Source of the DNA: Frankia alni ACN14a
Lineage (GTDB): Bacteria > Actinomycetota > Actinomycetes > Frankiales > Frankiaceae
DNA: 64,000 nucleotides
Direction of reading: 5' to 3'
Assembly: GCF_000058485.1 (NCBI RefSeq)
Contig: NC_008278.1
Span: forward strand, 5,388,962 to 5,452,961
This document shows, piece after piece, positions 1 to 11,152 of the stretch. The translations under genes and the position numbers were made by a program. Numbering within the stretch: the stretch's first letter is position 1; each line of letters starts with the position of its first letter. Under the pieces are notes generated by a model. That model worked only from the letters and a program-made list of their open reading frames with translations. It was not told the DNA's origin and searched no databases.

Positions 1-3000
1 ATCACGCAGCCGGCGACGACGAGCGGCGCGGTGGCGAAGCCGAACTCCTCGGCGCCGAGCAGCGCGCCGACGACGACGTCGCGGCCGGTCTTGAGCTGGC
101 CGTCGACCTGCACGACGATCCGGTCGCGCAGCCCGTTGAGCAGCAGCGTCTGCTGGGTCTCGGCCAGGCCCAGCTCCCAGGGGGCGCCGGCGTGCTTGAG
201 CGAGGTCAGCGGGGACGCGCCGGTGCCGCCGTCGTGCCCGGAGATCAGCACCACGTCGGCGTGCGCCTTGGAGACGCCGGCGGCGACCGTGCCGACGCCG
301 ACCTCGGCGACGAGCTTGACGTGCACCCGCGCCTTCGGGTTGGCGTTCTTCAGGTCGTGGATGAGCTGGGCGAGGTCCTCGATCGAGTAGATGTCGTGGT
401 GCGGCGGCGGGGAGATCAGCCCCACGCCGGGCGTCGAGTGCCGGGTCTTCGCGATCCACGGGTAGACCTTGTGGCCCGGGAGCTGGCCGCCCTCGCCGGG
501 CTTCGCCCCCTGCGCCATCTTGATCTGGATGTCGTCGGCGTTGGCCAGGTACTCGCTGGTCACGCCGAACCGGCCGCTGGCGACCTGCTTGACCGCCGAG
601 CGGCGCAGGTCCCCGTTGGCGTCGGGGACGAAACGGCGGGCGTCCTCGCCGCCCTCGCCGGTGTTCGACTTGCCGCCGAGCCGGTTCATCGCGATCGCCA
701 GGGTCTCGTGCGCCTCCGCGCTGATCGACCCGTAGGACATGGCGCCGGTGGCGAACCGCTTGACGATCTCCGAAACCGGTTCGACCTCGTCGATCGGCAC
801 CGGTGGGCGTACCCCGGTGCGCAGCTCGAACAGCCCGCGCAGAGTCGAGTTCTCCCGGGACAGGCCGTCGACCTTGCCGGTGTACTCCTGGAAGACGTCG
901 TACTGGCGGGTCCGGGTGGCGTGCTGGAGCAGGAAGACGGTCTCCGGGTTGAACAGGTGGATCTCGCCCTCGCGCCGCCACTGGTACTCGCCGCCGACCT
1001 CCAGGCCCCGGTGGGCGAGCTCGGAGGCGACCCGCGGGTGCGCACGGCGGTGCCGGGCGGCGACCTCGTCGGCGATGACGTCCAGCCCGATGCCGTCCAG
1101 GCGCGAGGGGGTGCCGACGAAGTAGGCGTCGACCAGCTCCTGGGACAGTCCGATCGCCTCGAAGACCTGGGCGCCGGTGTAGCTGGCGACGGTGGAGATG
1201 CCCATCTTCGACATCACCTTCAGCACGCCCTTGCCGAGCGCCTTGATCAGGTTCTTCTCGGCCTGCTCCCGGGACACGTCGGCGATCTCGCCCTCGGCGA
1301 TCAGGGTGTCGATCGACTCGAACGCCAGGTACGGGTTGACCGCCGCGGCGCCGTAGCCGGTGAGCAGGGCGATGTGGTGCACCTCGCGGGCGTCGCCGCA
1401 CTCGACGATGAGGCCGACCTTCGTCCGGGTCCGCTCCCGGATCAGGTGGTGGTGCACGGCCGCGGTGAGCAGCAGCGACGGGATCGGCGCCTTGCGCTCG
1501 TCGGAGTCACGGTCGGAGAGCACGACGATGCGCGCCCCGTCGGCGATGGCCTCGCTGACCCCGGCGCAGATCTCGTCGAGGCGGGCCGCGAGCGCCGCCC
1601 CGCCCCCGTCGACGTCGTAGAGGCCGCGCACGGTCACCGAGGCGAACCCGGGCATGTCCCCGTCGTCGTTGATGCCGATGATCTTCGAGAGCTGGCCGCT
1701 GGAGATCACCGGGTAGGGCAGGTGCACCATCCGGCACGACGCCGGCGACGGCGCGAGCAGGTTGCCCTCCGGGCCCAGGGTCCGCCCGAGGCTGGTGACC
1801 AGCTCCTCCCGGATCGCGTCCAACGGCGGGTTGGTGACCTGCGCGAACAGCTGGGTGAAGTAGTCGAACAGCAGCCGGGGACGGCTGGAGAGCACGGCGA
1901 CGGGAGTGTCGGTGCCCATCGAGCCGATCGGCTCGGCGCCGGCACGCGCCATCGGCGCGACCAGGACGCGCAGCTCCTCCTCGGTGTAGCCGAACACCTG
2001 CTGGCGGCGCAGCACCGAGGAGTGGCCGTAGATGACCTGCTCGCGGTCGGGCAGGTCGTCCAGCGAGATCAGCCCGGCGTGCAGCCACTCGGCGTAGGGG
2101 GCGGCGCCTGCCAGCTCCGACTTGATCTCCTCGTCGCTGACGATGCGCTTCTGCGCGGTGTCGACGAGGAACATCCGGCCCGGCTGCAGCCGACCCTTCT
2201 GGACGATCTTGTGCGGCGGGATGTCGAGCACGCCGACCTCGGAGGCCATCACGACCAGCCCGTCGTCGGTCACCCAGTAGCGCGAGGGGCGCAGGCCGTT
2301 GCGGTCCAGCACCGCGCCGATCACCGTGCCGTCGGTGAACGCGATCGACGCCGGGCCGTCCCAGGGCTCCATCAGCGTGGAGTGGAACTCGTAGAAGGCT
2401 CGCAGCGCCGGATCCATCTCGGCGTGGTTCTCCCACGCCTCGGGGATCATCATCAGCACCGAGTGCGGCAGGCTGCGCCCGCCGAGGTGCAGCAGCTCCA
2501 GCACCTCGTCGAAGCTCGCCGAGTCGCTCGCGCCGTCCGCGCAGATCGGGAACAGCCGGGCCAGGTCGCCGGGGATGAGGTCGCTGGCCAGCAGCGCCTC
2601 GCGGGCCCGCATCCAGTTCCGGTTGCCACGGACCGTGTTGATCTCGCCGTTGTGCGCGACGAACCGGTAGGGGTGTGCCAGCGGCCAGCTCGGGAACGTG
2701 TTCGTCGAGAAGCGGCTGTGCACGAGCGCGATGGCGCTGGCGAACCGCGGATCGTCGAGGTCGGGGAAGTAGGCCGAGAGCTGATGCGTGGTCAGCATGC
2801 CCTTGTAGACCAGCGTCCGCGACGACAGCGAGGACAGGTAGACGCCGGTCTCCCGCCGGATCCGCTTGCGCACGCAGAACGCCCGGCGCTCCAGGTCACC
2901 CACGTCGAAGCCGTCGTCGGCGCCGTCCGCGGCGGCACCCTCGGCCGGCCCCTGCGCGTTCGCGACGCCCTTCGCCCCCGCGCCGGGCAGGCTGCCCGGC

Positions 3001-3443
3001 AGGGCGAGGAAGAGCTGGCGCATCCTCGGCTCCACCTCGCGGGCCGCGTGCCCGACGATGTGGCTGACCGTCGGCACCTCGCGCCAGCCGAGGACCCGCA
3101 GGCCCTCCTGGCGGACGATGCGGCTGATCGTGCGCACCGCGTCGTCGCGTTCCCCCGCGACCTGCGGCAGGAAGGCGATGCCGACCGCGTACCGCCCGGG
3201 CGCGGGCAGGGCGAAGTCGACCACGTCGCGCAGGAACAGATCGGGGACCTGGACCAGGATGCCGGCTCCGTCGCCGGTGTCCGGGTCACTGCCCGACGCA
3301 CCTCGGTGATCGAGGTTGCGCAGCACGGTCAGGCCCTGGTCGACCAGTTCGTGGCTACGTCGGCCGCGCACGTCGACGACGAAGCCGACACCACAGGCGT
3401 CGTGTTCGAAGGTGGGGTCGTAAAGACCTTGCGCACTCGGCAT
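1..3443 (-). CDS. gltB: Glutamate synthase large subunit, C-terminus cut by window edge
   Basis: Large subunit of ferredoxin- or NADPH-dependent glutamate synthase, which makes two glutamates from glutamine and 2-oxoglutarate. The ATG at 3443 gives [18 protein letters not shown]; the Cys of DACGVGF is the class-II amidotransferase nucleophile, exposed after removal of a 14-residue propeptide. The frame stays open for 1147 codons to the window edge. The last residues include [10 protein letters not shown] of the FMN domain and end at AGCV, the first cysteine expected for the 3Fe-4S cluster, so roughly the last quarter of the usual ~1500 aa is missing. It lies downstream of lgt on the same strand, an order common in actinobacteria. 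Family assignment is certain; the cofactor donor is not visible. Confidence 0.95.
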   Translation of the reverse strand, partial: MPSAQGLYDPTFEHDACGVGFVVDVRGRRSHELVDQGLTVLRNLDHRGASGSDPDTGDGAGILVQVPDLFLRDVVDFALPAPGRYAVGIAFLPQVAGERDDAVRTISRIVRQEGLRVLGWREVPTVSHIVGHAAREVEPRMRQLFLALPGSLPGAGAKGVANAQGPAEGAAADGADDGFDVGDLERRAFCVRKRIRRETGVYLSSLSSRTLVYKGMLTTHQLSAYFPDLDDPRFASAIALVHSRFSTNTFPSWPLAHPYRFVAHNGEINTVRGNRNWMRAREALLASDLIPGDLARLFPICADGASDSASFDEVLELLHLGGRSLPHSVLMMIPEAWENHAEMDPALRAFYEFHSTLMEPWDGPASIAFTDGTVIGAVLDRNGLRPSRYWVTDDGLVVMASEVGVLDIPPHKIVQKGRLQPGRMFLVDTAQKRIVSDEEIKSELAGAAPYAEWLHAGLISLDDLPDREQVIYGHSSVLRRQQVFGYTEEELRVLVAPMARAGAEPIGSMGTDTPVAVLSSRPRLLFDYFTQLFAQVTNPPLDAIREELVTSLGRTLGPEGNLLAPSPASCRMVHLPYPVISSGQLSKIIGINDDGDMPGFASVTVRGLYDVDGGGAALAARLDEICAGVSEAIADGARIVVLSDRDSDERKAPIPSLLLTAAVHHHLIRERTRTKVGLIVECGDAREVHHIALLTGYGAAAVNPYLAFESIDTLIAEGEIADVSREQAEKNLIKALGKGVLKVMSKMGISTVASYTGAQVFEAIGLSQELVDAYFVGTPSRLDGIGLDVIADEVAARHRRAHPRVASELAHRGLEVGGEYQWRREGEIHLFNPETVFLLQHATRTRQYDVFQEYTGKVDGLSRENSTLRGLFELRTGVRPPVPIDEVEPVSEIVKRFATGAMSYGSISAEAHETLAIAMNRLGGKSNTGEGGEDARRFVPDANGDLRRSAVKQVASGRFGVTSEYLANADDIQIKMAQGAKPGEGGQLPGHKVYPWIAKTRHSTPGVGLISPPPHHDIYSIEDLAQLIHDLKNANPKARVHVKLVAEVGVGTVAAGVSKAHADVVLISGHDGGTGASPLTSLKHAGAPWELGLAETQQTLLLNGLRDRIVVQVDGQLKTGRDVVVGALLGAEEFGFATAPLVVAGCV

Positions 3444-3581
3444 CCGGCGAAGTCCTGTCCATCTTCAGGGGCTGAAGGAGGTGCGGACGACGCTGTCCGA
3501 GGTGAAACGAGACATGACAGCGCTGGCCCAGCGCCGGCTGCCTCCTGTCGAGTGTGCCACGCGCCGCGTCGATGCGCCGTG

Positions 3582-3587
3582 ATCATA
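3582..3587 (-). promoter_or_regulatory. Candidate -10 box of gltB
   Basis: The minus strand reads TATGAT here, in an AT-rich patch of the 266-bp lgt-gltB gap, about 135 nt before the gltB start. I see no convincing -35. The gap otherwise holds no gene. This is an inference from composition only. Confidence 0.25.
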
Positions 3588-3709
3588 TATGTCCAGGAGA
3601 TCACGGCCGTATAACGTCACATTTCCGGGCATGACCACGGGTGGCCCGAGTAGTGCGGCGGCACCGTGCCGTGAGCCCGGGCGCGTCGCTCGGGCAGCGC
3701 CGTGAACGC

Positions 3710-4843
3710 TCAGGTCGCGGGCGGTCTTTCGACCCGCGTCCGCCCGGAGGACACCGCGGCCGCTCCGTTCTCGGCCCCCGCGACCGGCTGCTCCCCTGCC
3801 CCTGCCCCTGCGCCGTCGGCGTCGTTGACGTTGACGTTGACGGGATCGGCGCCGTTGACGTTGGCGCCGTTGACGTTGCTGGGATCGGCGCCGTCGACGT
3901 CGGCGCCGTTGACGTCGACCCCGTCCGTGGCGTCGTCGTGCCGGGTGGCCGTGCGGGTCTCGCCGGCGGTTTCGCCGGCGGCGTCCGTCGGCTGGCGCCG
4001 GGTCCGATCCTGGACCAGCCCCAGCGCCCGCTGCTCCTGCGGGGACACGTCCGGGTCCACCGGCCGGCGCACGACCAGCAGCGCCACCACCGCGCCGACG
4101 CACACGATCGCGGAGGTCCAGATGTTCACGCGCAGGCCGAGGATCTCGTCCGCGGTGTCGATGCGCAGCATCTCGATCCACAGCCGGCCGAACGTGTAGA
4201 GCGCGACGTACAGGGCGAACAGCCGGCCACGGCCGAGGCGGTGGCGCCGGTCGACCAACAGCAGGATGGCGGCCACGACGAGGTTCCACAGGAATTCGTA
4301 GAGGAACGTCGGCTGGTACGTCGCCACCCCCGGGTCGGCCCGGTGCGCGGGGTCGATGCGCACCGCCCAGGGCAGCGTGGTGGGCTTGCCATAGAGCTCC
4401 TGGTTGAACCAGTTGCCCCAGCGCCCGATGGCCTGGGCGAGGATGATCCCGGGCGCGGCGGCGTCGGCGAACAGGGCGAGGCTGATCCCGAGACGCCGGG
4501 CGGCGAGCCAGGCGCCCAGCGCGCCGCCGGCGATGGCCCCCCAGATCCCCAGCCCGCCGTTCCAGATCTTCACCACGTCGGCGACGTGCCCGTGCTCGCC
4601 GAAGTAGGCGTCCGGGGTGCTGAGCACGTGGTAGATCCGGGCACCGACGATCCCGAAGGGGACGGCCCAGTAGGCGATCTCCCCGGCGAGCGCCGGGTCC
4701 ATGCCCCGGGCACGCAGCCTGCGTCCGGTGACGACGACGGCGACGACGATGCCGATGATGATCATCAGGGCGTAGGCGCGCAACGGCACCGGCCCGAGAT
4801 GCACCACACCGCGGGAGGGGCTGGGGATGGCGGCGAATACCAC
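3710..4843 (-). CDS. lgt: Prolipoprotein diacylglyceryl transferase with repetitive tail
   Basis: Membrane enzyme that transfers diacylglycerol from phosphatidylglycerol to the lipobox Cys of prelipoproteins. The 377-aa product has about seven hydrophobic helices in residues 15-270, the Lgt signature GRWGNWFNQELYG near residue 140, and GRLWIEMLRID near 225 carrying the second conserved Arg. The catalytic core ends near residue 275. The last ~100 residues are a hydrophilic tail with repeated VNGAD/VNVND motifs, encoded by a short direct repeat at about 3820-3922 and unlikely to be catalytic. Start GTG 4843 follows a TAGCCT box by 7 nt, suggesting a leaderless message. It sits between trpA and gltB, as in many actinobacteria. 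Confidence 0.95.
   Translation of the reverse strand: MVFAAIPSPSRGVVHLGPVPLRAYALMIIIGIVVAVVVTGRRLRARGMDPALAGEIAYWAVPFGIVGARIYHVLSTPDAYFGEHGHVADVVKIWNGGLGIWGAIAGGALGAWLAARRLGISLALFADAAAPGIILAQAIGRWGNWFNQELYGKPTTLPWAVRIDPAHRADPGVATYQPTFLYEFLWNLVVAAILLLVDRRHRLGRGRLFALYVALYTFGRLWIEMLRIDTADEILGLRVNIWTSAIVCVGAVVALLVVRRPVDPDVSPQEQRALGLVQDRTRRQPTDAAGETAGETRTATRHDDATDGVDVNGADVDGADPSNVNGANVNGADPVNVNVNDADGAGAGAGEQPVAGAENGAAAVSSGRTRVERPPAT
3820..3922. repeat. Degenerate tandem repeat coding the Lgt tail
   Basis: Short units around gttgacgtt and gatcggcgccg recur here. Read on the minus strand they encode the VNGAD-like tail of Lgt. This looks like replication-slippage expansion inside a coding region, not a CRISPR or operator array. 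Confidence 0.7.
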
Positions 4844-4850
4844 GGTCGTC

Positions 4851-4856
4851 AGGCTA
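4851..4856 (-). promoter_or_regulatory. Candidate leaderless -10 box of lgt
   Basis: The minus strand reads TAGCCT, then 7 nt, then the GTG start of lgt. TANNNT 6-9 nt before a start codon is the usual pattern for leaderless actinobacterial transcripts. No clear -35. Confidence 0.4.
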
Positions 4857-4903
4857 TCCCGCGGGCCGCGGAGACCCGGCGGGGGGCCGCGGCGCCACTC
4901 CGG

Positions 4904-5731
4904 TCAGGCCGAGGCCGGGACGGGGGCACGCACCCCTTCGGCGAGCTCGGCGGCCAGCCGGCCGATGCCGGCGAGGGCGGCGGCGTCGCCGGTGCCCGAG
5001 CGCTGCGCGTCCACCAGCACCTTGACCAGCGCCGAACCGACGATCACCCCGTCGGCGAACCCGGCGACCTCGGCGGCCTGCGCGCCGGTGCTCACCCCGA
5101 GGCCGACCGCGACCGGCAGCTCGGTGGTGGCCCGCACCCGGGCAACCAGATCGGCGGCCTGGCTGCCGACCGCGGCGCGGGTGCCGGTGACGCCCATCAG
5201 CGAGGCGGCGTAGACGAACCCGCGGGAGATCCCGGTGACCCGCCGGATCCTGGCGTCCGAGGAGCTCGGCGCGACGAGGAACACCGGGTCCAGCCCGTGC
5301 TCCGCGCTCGCCGCGAGCCAGGGGTCCGCCTCCTCGGGCGGCAGGTCCGGGGTGATCGTCCCCGCTCCGCCGGCCGCGGCGAGGTCGGCGGCGAACCGCG
5401 CCGGGCCGTAACGGTCGATCGGGTTCCAGTAGGTCATGACCACGGTCGGCGCACCGGTGGCGGCGACCGCCTCGACGGTGCGCAGCACGTCCACGGTCGT
5501 CACCCCGCCACGCAGCGCCGCGTCGGCGGCGTCCTGGATCACCGGCCCGTCCATGGTCGGGTCCGAGTAGGGCAGGCCCACCTCGACGACGTCGACGCCC
5601 GCCGCGACCATCGCCCGCATGGCCGCGACCGCGCCGTCGACCGTCGGGTAGCCTGCCGGCAGGTAGCCGACCAGCAGGGATCGACCCTCCTCGCGGGCGG
5701 CCGTGAAACGCTCGTCCAACCGACTCTGCAC
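4904..5731 (-). CDS. trpA: Tryptophan synthase alpha chain
   Basis: Cleaves indole-3-glycerol phosphate to indole and glyceraldehyde-3-phosphate and channels indole to TrpB. The 275-aa TIM barrel carries the family signature VEVGLPYSDPTMDGPVIQ around residues 49-66, holding the catalytic Glu and Asp. The C-terminal phosphate-binding segments GLGVST and VIVGSALV are intact. It lies 48 bp downstream of trpB and 60 bp upstream of lgt on the same strand. The start ATG at 5731 gives a normal-length N-terminus (MQSRLDERF). Confidence 0.97.
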   Translation of the reverse strand: MQSRLDERFTAAREEGRSLLVGYLPAGYPTVDGAVAAMRAMVAAGVDVVEVGLPYSDPTMDGPVIQDAADAALRGGVTTVDVLRTVEAVAATGAPTVVMTYWNPIDRYGPARFAADLAAAGGAGTITPDLPPEEADPWLAASAEHGLDPVFLVAPSSSDARIRRVTGISRGFVYAASLMGVTGTRAAVGSQAADLVARVRATTELPVAVGLGVSTGAQAAEVAGFADGVIVGSALVKVLVDAQRSGTGDAAALAGIGRLAAELAEGVRAPVPASA

Positions 5732-5779
5732 CGTGCTGCGTCCGTTCCGTCGGGCCCGAGGGCTGCCTGTGCGCCGGCG

Positions 5780-7102
<1,323 letters not shown>

Positions 7103-7161
7103 GGTGCGACTGTATCGGTCCGCACCGACAGTCCGGACGGACCCGCCGACCGCCGGGCCCG

Positions 7162-7965
7162 CTAGCGGCCGACCCTGGCCGCCGGATGCGCCCCGGCGGC
7201 CACGAGGTCGGCGACGGTCTGGCGGGGATCGCCGGTGACCGCCGCCTCGCCGACCAGCACCGCGTCGGCCCCGGCGGCCGCGTAGGCGAGCAGGTCGTGC
7301 GGGCCGCGCACCCCGGACTCGGCGACGGTGATCACGCCGGGGGGGACCATGGGCGCCAGCCGGGCGAACGTGGCCCGGTCGACCTCCAGAGTGCGCAGGT
7401 CACGGGCGTTGATGCCGATCAGCCGGGCATCGGCGTCCAGCGCGCGGCCGAGCTCCGCCTCGTCGTGCACCTCGACGAGCGCGGTCATGCCCAGCGACTC
7501 GATCCGCTCGCGCAGGCCGACCAGCCGGGGCTGGTCGAGCGCCGCGACGATGAGCAGCACGAGGTCCGCCCCGTGCGCACGCGCCTCGAAGACCTGGTAG
7601 GGCGAGACGATGAAGTCCTTGCGCAGCAGCGGGACGTCCACCGCGCGGCGCACCGCGTCGAGGTCGGCGAGCGACCCGCCGAAGCGGCGCCCCTCGGTGA
7701 GGACGCTGATGGCGGCGGCGCCGCCGGCCTCGTAGTCGAGGGCGAGGGCCGCGGGATCGGCGATGGCCGCCAGCTTCCCCTTCGACGGGGAACTGCGCTT
7801 GACCTCGGCGATCACCGATACCGGGGAGTTACGGAACACGGTGAGCGCGTCCCTGGGGTCGGGGACGCGCTCCACGCGCTGCTTGAGGTCGGCGAGGGGG
7901 GTCTGCTGCTCGCGGGCGGCCAGGTCGGCCCTGACCCCGTCGAGGATCTCGGCGAGGACGCTCAT
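7162..7965 (-). CDS. trpC: Indole-3-glycerol-phosphate synthase
   Basis: Closes the indole ring from carboxyphenylaminodeoxyribulose phosphate. The 267-aa TIM barrel shows [13 protein letters not shown] (substrate Lys and Glu), LLRKDFIV and [13 protein letters not shown] start at ATG 7965 ([10 protein letters not shown]), where family members usually begin; an upstream start at 8040 would add 25 residues unlike the family. The gene has its own upstream region, divergent from the SOS-boxed ORF at 8209, so transcription of trpCBA is probably separate from trpE. Confidence 0.95.
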
Positions 7966-8171
7966 CGACCCGCGCTCGCGGCTGTCGCGGTCATGCCGCG
8001 ATGGTAGGCCAGGCCCGGTGGCCCGACCCGAGGCCCCCACAACTTGCTACGACCCACAACGCTACGTAGCCAACGGTCGGGCAACGACGGCCCGCCTGCC
8101 GGCCGGTCGGCCGCGGCGGTCCGCGCCACGCCGTGCACGGGGCGCAGTGGCGCCAGTGGCCTTCGATCCCC

Positions 8172-8177
8172 TATAGT
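8172..8177 (+). promoter_or_regulatory. Candidate -10 of the SOS-boxed ORF
   Basis: TATAGT overlaps the left arm of the LexA box, a placement that would let the repressor block RNA polymerase directly. No clear -35 is visible upstream. Confidence 0.5.
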
Positions 8178-8193
8178 CGAACACGCGTTCGAC
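8176..8193. promoter_or_regulatory. LexA (SOS) box
   Basis: GTCGAACACGCGTTCGAC is a perfect inverted repeat (7-bp arms, 4-bp centre). It matches the actinobacterial LexA consensus TCGAAC-N4-GTTCGA at all 12 fixed positions. It overlaps a TATAGT -10 and lies 15 bp before the start of the plus-strand gene at 8209, so that gene should be DNA-damage inducible. Divergent trpC starts about 210 bp away and could also be affected. Confidence 0.85.
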
Positions 8194-8208
8194 ATCGAGG
8201 GAGTTCTC

Positions 8209-8574
8209 ATGGACACTCGCCGCACCTCCTTTCCGCTGCTCCCGGGCATCTCCCTGGTCCCCGGCCAGGCCCTGCCACGCCGGGCGGCCGGCGCCGGGCC
8301 GGCGGCGGCCCCCGCCCGGGCCGAGGACCTCGCCCGGGCCGGCGCCGCGGCGCCGGCCTGGGCGGAGCAGCTCGACGCGCTCGCCCGCTGCCTGGCTCGG
8401 ATGGACGCGCTCATGGCGATGGTCGAGGCCGACCTCGACCGCCACACGCGGGTTCTCGCCGCGCTGGCCGACCCACTTCCGCAGCTCGTGCCCGTGGCCA
8501 TGCCGCCGGATCTCGACGTCCCCCCGTATCCCGATCTGCCCGGCGGCGCCGCCGGGCGCGGCGAACAGCGATGA
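8209..8574 (+). CDS. Small SOS-regulated protein of unknown function
   Basis: Unrecognised 121-aa Ala/Pro-rich protein. The ATG at 8209 has a GAGGGAG ribosome site 6 nt upstream and follows a perfect LexA box; a longer reading from 8044 would start before the promoter and is rejected. Residues 45-85 (around WAEQLDALARCLARMDALM) look like one amphipathic or coiled-coil helix. The ends are Pro-rich and probably disordered. There is no signal peptide or membrane segment. It stands alone on the plus strand inside the trp cluster, and its stop abuts the convergent stop of the trp-associated membrane gene. Cell-division or damage-checkpoint roles are common for small SOS genes, but nothing here shows that. 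Confidence 0.75.
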   Translation: MDTRRTSFPLLPGISLVPGQALPRRAAGAGPAAAPARAEDLARAGAAAPAWAEQLDALARCLARMDALMAMVEADLDRHTRVLAALADPLPQLVPVAMPPDLDVPPYPDLPGGAAGRGEQR

Positions 8575-9222
8575 TCAGGTGGGGTCGTGGCCCCGCTCGA
8601 TCGCGTCCCAGGCGTCGACCGGCCGGGCCTCGCGGGCCTGGTAGCGGCCGGACATCCCCGGCCAGGATCGGCCTCGCAGGACGGCGAGGGCACCGGCGGC
8701 GGTGAGCAGCACGCCGCCGAGCATCGCCAGCCAGGGCGCGGCCGTGCGGTGCACGCCGCTGATCTCCGCCTGCCCGCCCGGGGCGAACTGGCGGACCTGG
8801 TCGGTGTCACGCAGGGCGGACAGCGGATCGACGCCGATGGCCCCCGCCACGTAGGCGATGCCGATCCCGGCGGCGACAGCCAGCAGGCCGACCACCGGCC
8901 GGCCGATCCGCCGGGTGGCGACGATCGCGACCGCGGCGGCGAGGCCGACGAGGGCCAGCGCCGTCGCCGCCGAGGCGATGTCGCCGCCGGTCCAGTGCAC
9001 GGCGAGCGGCGCCGCCACGGCGGTGGCGTCCCGCTCGCCACGGGGGGTGCCCACGCGGGCGGAGACCCAGGTCGCCCCGCCGCACACCAGGACCAGACCC
9101 GCGCCGAGCAGGCAGCCGAGCACGGCGAGCACCCGTTCCCGGCGTCCCCGGCGGGCCGCCCGCGCCGCGCCGGCATCGTCGGTCGGGGCCGTCGGGGAGT
9201 CCGCCGGCAGGCCGGCGCTCAT
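8575..9222 (-). CDS. Trp-operon-associated integral membrane protein (TIGR02234-like)
   Basis: A 215-aa protein with about four hydrophobic segments (near residues 29-50, 75-100, 108-128 and 163-183), between a basic N-terminus and a short acidic tail. Size, topology and position next to trpE match the actinobacterial tryptophan-associated membrane family (Trp_oprn_chp), whose biochemical role is unknown. Its start overlaps the trpE stop by 4 bp, so it is translationally coupled to trpE. Confidence 0.85.
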   Translation of the reverse strand: MSAGLPADSPTAPTDDAGAARAARRGRRERVLAVLGCLLGAGLVLVCGGATWVSARVGTPRGERDATAVAAPLAVHWTGGDIASAATALALVGLAAAVAIVATRRIGRPVVGLLAVAAGIGIAYVAGAIGVDPLSALRDTDQVRQFAPGGQAEISGVHRTAAPWLAMLGGVLLTAAGALAVLRGRSWPGMSGRYQAREARPVDAWDAIERGHDPT

Positions 9223-10757
9223 GCCGGCGGCCGCAGCGACTCGGCGACCTCGATCGCGCGCAGGACCGCCGCCGCCTTCGTGCGGCTCTCCAGGTCCTCG
9301 GCGTCGGGGTCGGAGTCGGCGACGATCCCGGCGCCGGCCTGGACGTAGGCCACGCCGTCGCGCAGCACGGTGGTGCGGATCGCGATCGCGGTGTCCAGGT
9401 CACCACCGAAGTCCAGATAGCCGACCACGCCGCCGTAGAGGCCGCGGCGGGTGGGCTCCAGCTCGTCGATGACCTCCATCGCGCGCACCTTCGGCGCCCC
9501 GGAGAGCGTGCCCGCCGGGAAGGTCGCGGTGAGCACGTCGACGGCGCTGCGCTCCGGCGCCACCTCACCGATCACCGTGGAGACGATATGCATGATGTGC
9601 GAGAACCGCTCGACCGCGGCGAACTCGACGACGCGCACCGAACCGGGCACGCAGACCCGACCGAGATCATTGCGGACCAGATCGACGAGCATCACGTGCT
9701 CCGAGCGCTCCTTCGGATCGGCGAGCAACTGCGCCGCCAGCTCCGCGTCGCGTTCCGGTGTCGCGCCCCGGGGCCGGCTGCCCGCGATGGGATGCAGCAG
9801 CGCCCGGCGCCCGGTGACCTTGACGTGCGCCTCCGGCGAGGAACCGACGACATCGTGGTCGCCGAACCGCAGCAGGTACATGTACGGGCTCGGGTTGGTC
9901 GTGCGCAGCACCCGGTAGACGTCGAGGGAGTCGGCGGCGGTCGTCCGCTCGAAACGCTGGGAGACCACGATCTGGAAGCACTCGCCGGCGCGGATCTCCT
10001 CGATGGCCCGCTCGACCGCGGCCTGGAAGGCACCGGGCGGCGTGGCGGAGACGAAGTCACCGACCCCGCTGGCCGCCCCGCTGGTCGTCGCCACCGTCGG
10101 CTCGGTCCACTTCGCCAGGTCGCTGGTCATCGCGTCCAGCCTGGCCACCGCATCGTCGTACAGGGCGTCGAGGTCCGGGCGGGCGGCCTCGGCCGGATCG
10201 CCGCCGGGCTCGGTCGACGCCCCCGTGAAGACGTTGGCGACCAGCAGGCACGAGCCGTCGGCGTGGTCGAGGACGGCGAGGTCCGTGGTGAGCAGCATCC
10301 GCAGCTCGGGCAGGCCGAGATCGTCGACGGCGTGCGAGGGCAGCCGCTCGATGCGCCGGACGATGTCGTAGCCGAGGTAGCCGACGAGGCCGCCCATCAG
10401 CGGTGGGGCGTCCGGATCGTTGGCCGCGCGCAGGGAGCGTTCCACCGCGCGCAGGATGTCCAGCGGGTCGCCCTCGGTGGGCACGCCGGGCGGCGGCGTG
10501 CCCACCCAGACCGCCTGGCCGTCGCGTTCGGTCAGCGTCGCCGCGGCCCGCACCCCGACGAACGAGTACCGCGACCACACCCCGCCGTGCTCGGCGGACT
10601 CGAGCAGGAAGGTGCCCGGCCCGCCGGCGAGCTTGCGGTAGATCCCGACCGGGGTCTCGCCGTCGGCGAGCAGCCGGCGGGTGACGGCGACGACCGGGCG
10701 GCTGCCGGCGGCGGCGTGGAAGGCGGCCCGGTCGGGGCGGATCCGCCCGGTGGTCAT
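9219..10757 (-). CDS. trpE: Anthranilate synthase component I
   Basis: Makes anthranilate from chorismate with ammonia supplied by a TrpG partner, which is not in this window. The 512-aa product has the N-terminal regulatory domain and the chorismate-binding domain with [27 protein letters not shown] and [17 protein letters not shown]. It overlaps hisI upstream and the membrane protein downstream by 4 bp each, so it is part of one his/trp transcript. Confidence 0.96.
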   Translation of the reverse strand: MTTGRIRPDRAAFHAAAGSRPVVAVTRRLLADGETPVGIYRKLAGGPGTFLLESAEHGGVWSRYSFVGVRAAATLTERDGQAVWVGTPPPGVPTEGDPLDILRAVERSLRAANDPDAPPLMGGLVGYLGYDIVRRIERLPSHAVDDLGLPELRMLLTTDLAVLDHADGSCLLVANVFTGASTEPGGDPAEAARPDLDALYDDAVARLDAMTSDLAKWTEPTVATTSGAASGVGDFVSATPPGAFQAAVERAIEEIRAGECFQIVVSQRFERTTAADSLDVYRVLRTTNPSPYMYLLRFGDHDVVGSSPEAHVKVTGRRALLHPIAGSRPRGATPERDAELAAQLLADPKERSEHVMLVDLVRNDLGRVCVPGSVRVVEFAAVERFSHIMHIVSTVIGEVAPERSAVDVLTATFPAGTLSGAPKVRAMEVIDELEPTRRGLYGGVVGYLDFGGDLDTAIAIRTTVLRDGVAYVQAGAGIVADSDPDAEDLESRTKAAAVLRAIEVAESLRPPA

Positions 10758-11152
10758 CGGGCCGGCCCGGCGTCGGCCGTGACGCCCGGGTCACCCACGC
10801 GCGTGGGCAGCGGATCGGCGACGAAGCAGTTCCGGGTGCCGGTGTGGCAGGCGGGACCAATCTGGTCCACCCGGACGAGGACGGCGTCGCCGTCGCAGTC
10901 GAGGGCGACCGAACGGACCCACTGCTGGTGGCCGGAGGTGTCGCCCTTGACCCAGTACTCCCCGCGGCTGCGGCTCCAGTACGTGGCCCGCCCGGTGGTC
11001 AACGTGCGGTGCAGCGCCTCGTCGTCCATCCACCCGAGCATCAGCACCTCGCCGGTGTCGTGCTGCTGGGCGATGGCCGGGAACAGACCGGCGTCGTTGC
11101 GACGCAGGCGGCTGGCGATGGCGGGATCCAGAGCGGATGGACGTACGGTCAC
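10754..11152 (-). CDS. hisI: Phosphoribosyl-AMP cyclohydrolase
   Basis: Third step of histidine synthesis. The 132-aa protein shows [29 protein letters not shown] and the metal-binding cysteines in ALDCDGDAV and [10 protein letters not shown]. It is the monofunctional actinobacterial form without a HisE domain. Its start overlaps the upstream ABC exporter gene and its stop overlaps trpE, each by 4 bp. Confidence 0.96.
   Translation of the reverse strand: MTVRPSALDPAIASRLRRNDAGLFPAIAQQHDTGEVLMLGWMDDEALHRTLTTGRATYWSRSRGEYWVKGDTSGHQQWVRSVALDCDGDAVLVRVDQIGPACHTGTRNCFVADPLPTRVGDPGVTADAGPAR

Noticed and set aside
192-3614. Very long plus-strand reading frame (1140 aa) over gltB
   Set aside because: GC-driven antisense shadow: gltB on the minus strand has all conserved motifs and a clear start; the plus frame is Arg/Gly/Val filler with no domain.
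7162-7965. Missing trpF as a sign of pathway loss
   Set aside because: PriA covers the TrpF step in actinobacteria, so no gap is needed.
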